Origin: Candidatus Anoxychlamydiales bacterium
Lineage (GTDB): Bacteria > Chlamydiota > Chlamydiia > Chlamydiales > SM23-39
Direction: 5' to 3'
NCBI GenBank assembly: GCA_011064905.1
Contig: JAAKFW010000101.1
Span: 1-5,914 of the forward strand
Length of the DNA: 5,914 bases
Shown: one piece after another, positions 4,787 through 5,914 of the stretch
Numbering within the stretch: position 1 is the first letter of the stretch
Layout: each line of letters opens with the position of its first letter
The notes under the pieces: model-generated
Database searches by the model: none
What the model was told of the DNA's origin: nothing
What the model saw: the letters and a program-made list of their open reading frames with translations, nothing else
Program-made: the position numbers and the translations under genes

Positions 4787-5914
4787 ATGAGCTTACAAAT
4801 TACCTCAGCTTTTGCAGTAATTAAACAGATAGAAGAACACTTAAATATCGTTGATTTCTTTCCTCAAAAGCTTGAAGAGATGCCAATTTATGACAAAATA
4901 GGAAAAGTTGCTTTTTGGATATTGAAAAATAATGACTTGCCTCCAAGCATGGAAAGCTTTGATGGCAACAAACTCTATAGCGTTGAAAATTCAAAAAACG
5001 ACGATTCACTACACAAACGTAAAAGAGTTCAAGAATCTTCTAGCTCTAGTTCGCCGGAAGATGACTATTCACTTCAAACTCAAATTCGCAAAAGCAGAAG
5101 AATCCAAACACCTCCTTCAGGCGAAGCTCTCAGAGGTGAAGAAACAGCCGCCGTTACACAGACTTTCTCTCAAAGTGTTTTTGAAACCATGAAACCTTTA
5201 TTGATTTGTCTTTCTAGTAAAACTCCACTTCAAACTATACTTTTTGCAGAGTTTGAGCCTAAGCCTGTGTGTTTTGAGAAGTTGAGTTTTGCTAAACAAT
5301 TACTAGATTATTTAAATTTTCATAATCTCGGAACAGAATTACACGATCTTTTAAAAGATGGTAAAGTGGATTCTTTTCTAAGTATTTTTAATGATATTTC
5401 AAATAATTATCCAACAGTTTTACCAGACTTAATGAAAGTTAAAGATAGTGGGGGCAGCACACTTTTAGATTTAGCAATTACAAAAAATTTAAATAATTTA
5501 GTGGAAAAATTTTTGCAAGAAATTAACCCAAAAGATTTAGATGTTCGAAATTATTTAAGCAAGTATTCCCTATATCTTTCAATAGGCAAAGGTTTTATAA
5601 GTCTTGCTGAAAAAATTATTGATAAAATGTCCACTGAATACTTAGATAATCAGGGTTATTATACTGCTTTATGTTTGGCCACAAATAAAGGTTTTGAACA
5701 TCTAGCTGAAAAGATTATTGATAAAATGACCATGACCCCAAAAGATTTAGCTATCCATGATTTTCAGAAGCGCACTACCTTACAGCTGGCCATAGAAAAA
5801 CGCTTTGAAAATCTAGCTGAAAAAATTATTGATAAAATGACCCCAAAAGATTTAGCTGTCCAAGGTTTTCAGAACTACCCTGCCTTACATATTGCCATAG
5901 AGGAAGACTTTGAA
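4787..5914 (+). CDS. Ankyrin-like repeat protein, 3' end beyond the window
   Basis: The frame is open for 376 codons from ATG 4787 to the last base, so the gene is partial only because the window ends. Residues 1-50 are an unrecognised, mostly helical segment without signal peptide or membrane span. Residues 65-125 look disordered: two basic clusters, HKRKR (76-80) and RKSRR (101-105), flank a run of six serines (85-90?), more exactly the stretch after VQE, and an acidic PEDD. Residues 130-220 are a second unrecognised region. From about 222 repeats begin, with the aligned Phe/Leu at 235, 270, 303, 340 and 375, that is, 33-37 residues apart. The core is LAEKIIDKM followed by TPKDLA and TALxLAIEK, which resembles the ankyrin pattern TPLHxAAxxG-xxxVxxLL but is degenerate. 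Such proteins in intracellular bacteria often bind host proteins; an effector role here is inference. It is divergent from the decayed transferase and has its own promoter and ribosome binding site. Confidence 0.85.
   Translation, partial: MSLQITSAFAVIKQIEEHLNIVDFFPQKLEEMPIYDKIGKVAFWILKNNDLPPSMESFDGNKLYSVENSKNDDSLHKRKRVQESSSSSSPEDDYSLQTQIRKSRRIQTPPSGEALRGEETAAVTQTFSQSVFETMKPLLICLSSKTPLQTILFAEFEPKPVCFEKLSFAKQLLDYLNFHNLGTELHDLLKDGKVDSFLSIFNDISNNYPTVLPDLMKVKDSGGSTLLDLAITKNLNNLVEKFLQEINPKDLDVRNYLSKYSLYLSIGKGFISLAEKIIDKMSTEYLDNQGYYTALCLATNKGFEHLAEKIIDKMTMTPKDLAIHDFQKRTTLQLAIEKRFENLAEKIIDKMTPKDLAVQGFQNYPALHIAIEEDFE
5489..5914 (+). repeat. Tandem ankyrin-like repeat units with near-identical DNA
   Basis: Units start at about 5489, 5594, 5693 and 5804, with a fifth beginning at 5909. 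The 24-nt block encoding AEKIIDKM occurs at 5606-5629, 5705-5728 and 5816-5839; the first and third are identical and the second differs by one base. The 21-nt block encoding MTPKDLA is identical at 5732-5752 and 5837-5857. Over 39 nt, 5693-5731 and 5804-5842 differ at two positions. The first unit (5489-5593) is much more diverged. Synonymous sites are conserved too, so the later units are young duplications or are kept alike by recombination. Confidence 0.8.

Noticed and set aside
4932..5192. Plus-strand open frame of 86 codons inside the ankyrin-like gene
   Set aside because: It lies in another frame of the longer open frame from 4787, which has a good ribosome binding site and promoter.

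Overview
The window looks like a low-GC chromosomal segment from a member of the Chlamydiota, most likely an environmental or arthropod/amoeba-associated lineage rather than Chlamydia itself. The strongest argument is gene order. The minus strand carries rpmE - prfA - prmC - ffh, which is the order I know from Chlamydia trachomatis (CT022-CT025). The type B ribosomal protein L31 with a long lysine-rich tail also looks chlamydial. The low GC content and the ankyrin-like repeat gene next door fit an obligate intracellular bacterium with a eukaryotic host. The phylum is a firm inference; the genus cannot be read from this window.

Layout. Positions 10-3687 (minus strand) hold a compact translation/secretion operon: L31, release factor RF1, the methyltransferase PrmC that modifies the RF1 GGQ glutamine, and Ffh, the GTPase of the signal recognition particle. 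Gaps are 6, 20 and 40 nt, and one promoter upstream of rpmE could serve all four genes. Positions 3688-3813 are a short intergenic stretch with that promoter. Positions 3814-4617 (minus strand) hold a decayed glycosyltransferase family 25 gene: its last 155 codons are open, but the rest of the same frame is cut by four stop codons. Every one of these can be explained by a single C-to-T change, and there is no frameshift. Positions 4588-4624 form a hairpin plus T8 on the plus strand that looks like an intrinsic terminator, although no plus-strand gene lies before it. Positions 4625-4786 are AT-rich and hold promoter candidates. From 4787 to the window end (plus strand) runs the first 376 codons of an ankyrin-like repeat protein, with a serine-rich, basic N-terminal linker and repeats of 33-37 residues that are nearly identical at the DNA level. 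It has no stop in the window.

How it fits together. The housekeeping block couples translation termination (RF1 and its modifying enzyme), a ribosomal protein and co-translational targeting. The region beyond rpmE is accessory: a dying sugar transferase and, divergently oriented, a repeat protein that may act on the host. I found no clearly new multi-gene system. The points most worth a second look are the substitution-only decay of the glycosyltransferase, the terminator without a gene, the altered GTPase G4 motif in Ffh, and the young repeats of the ankyrin-like gene.
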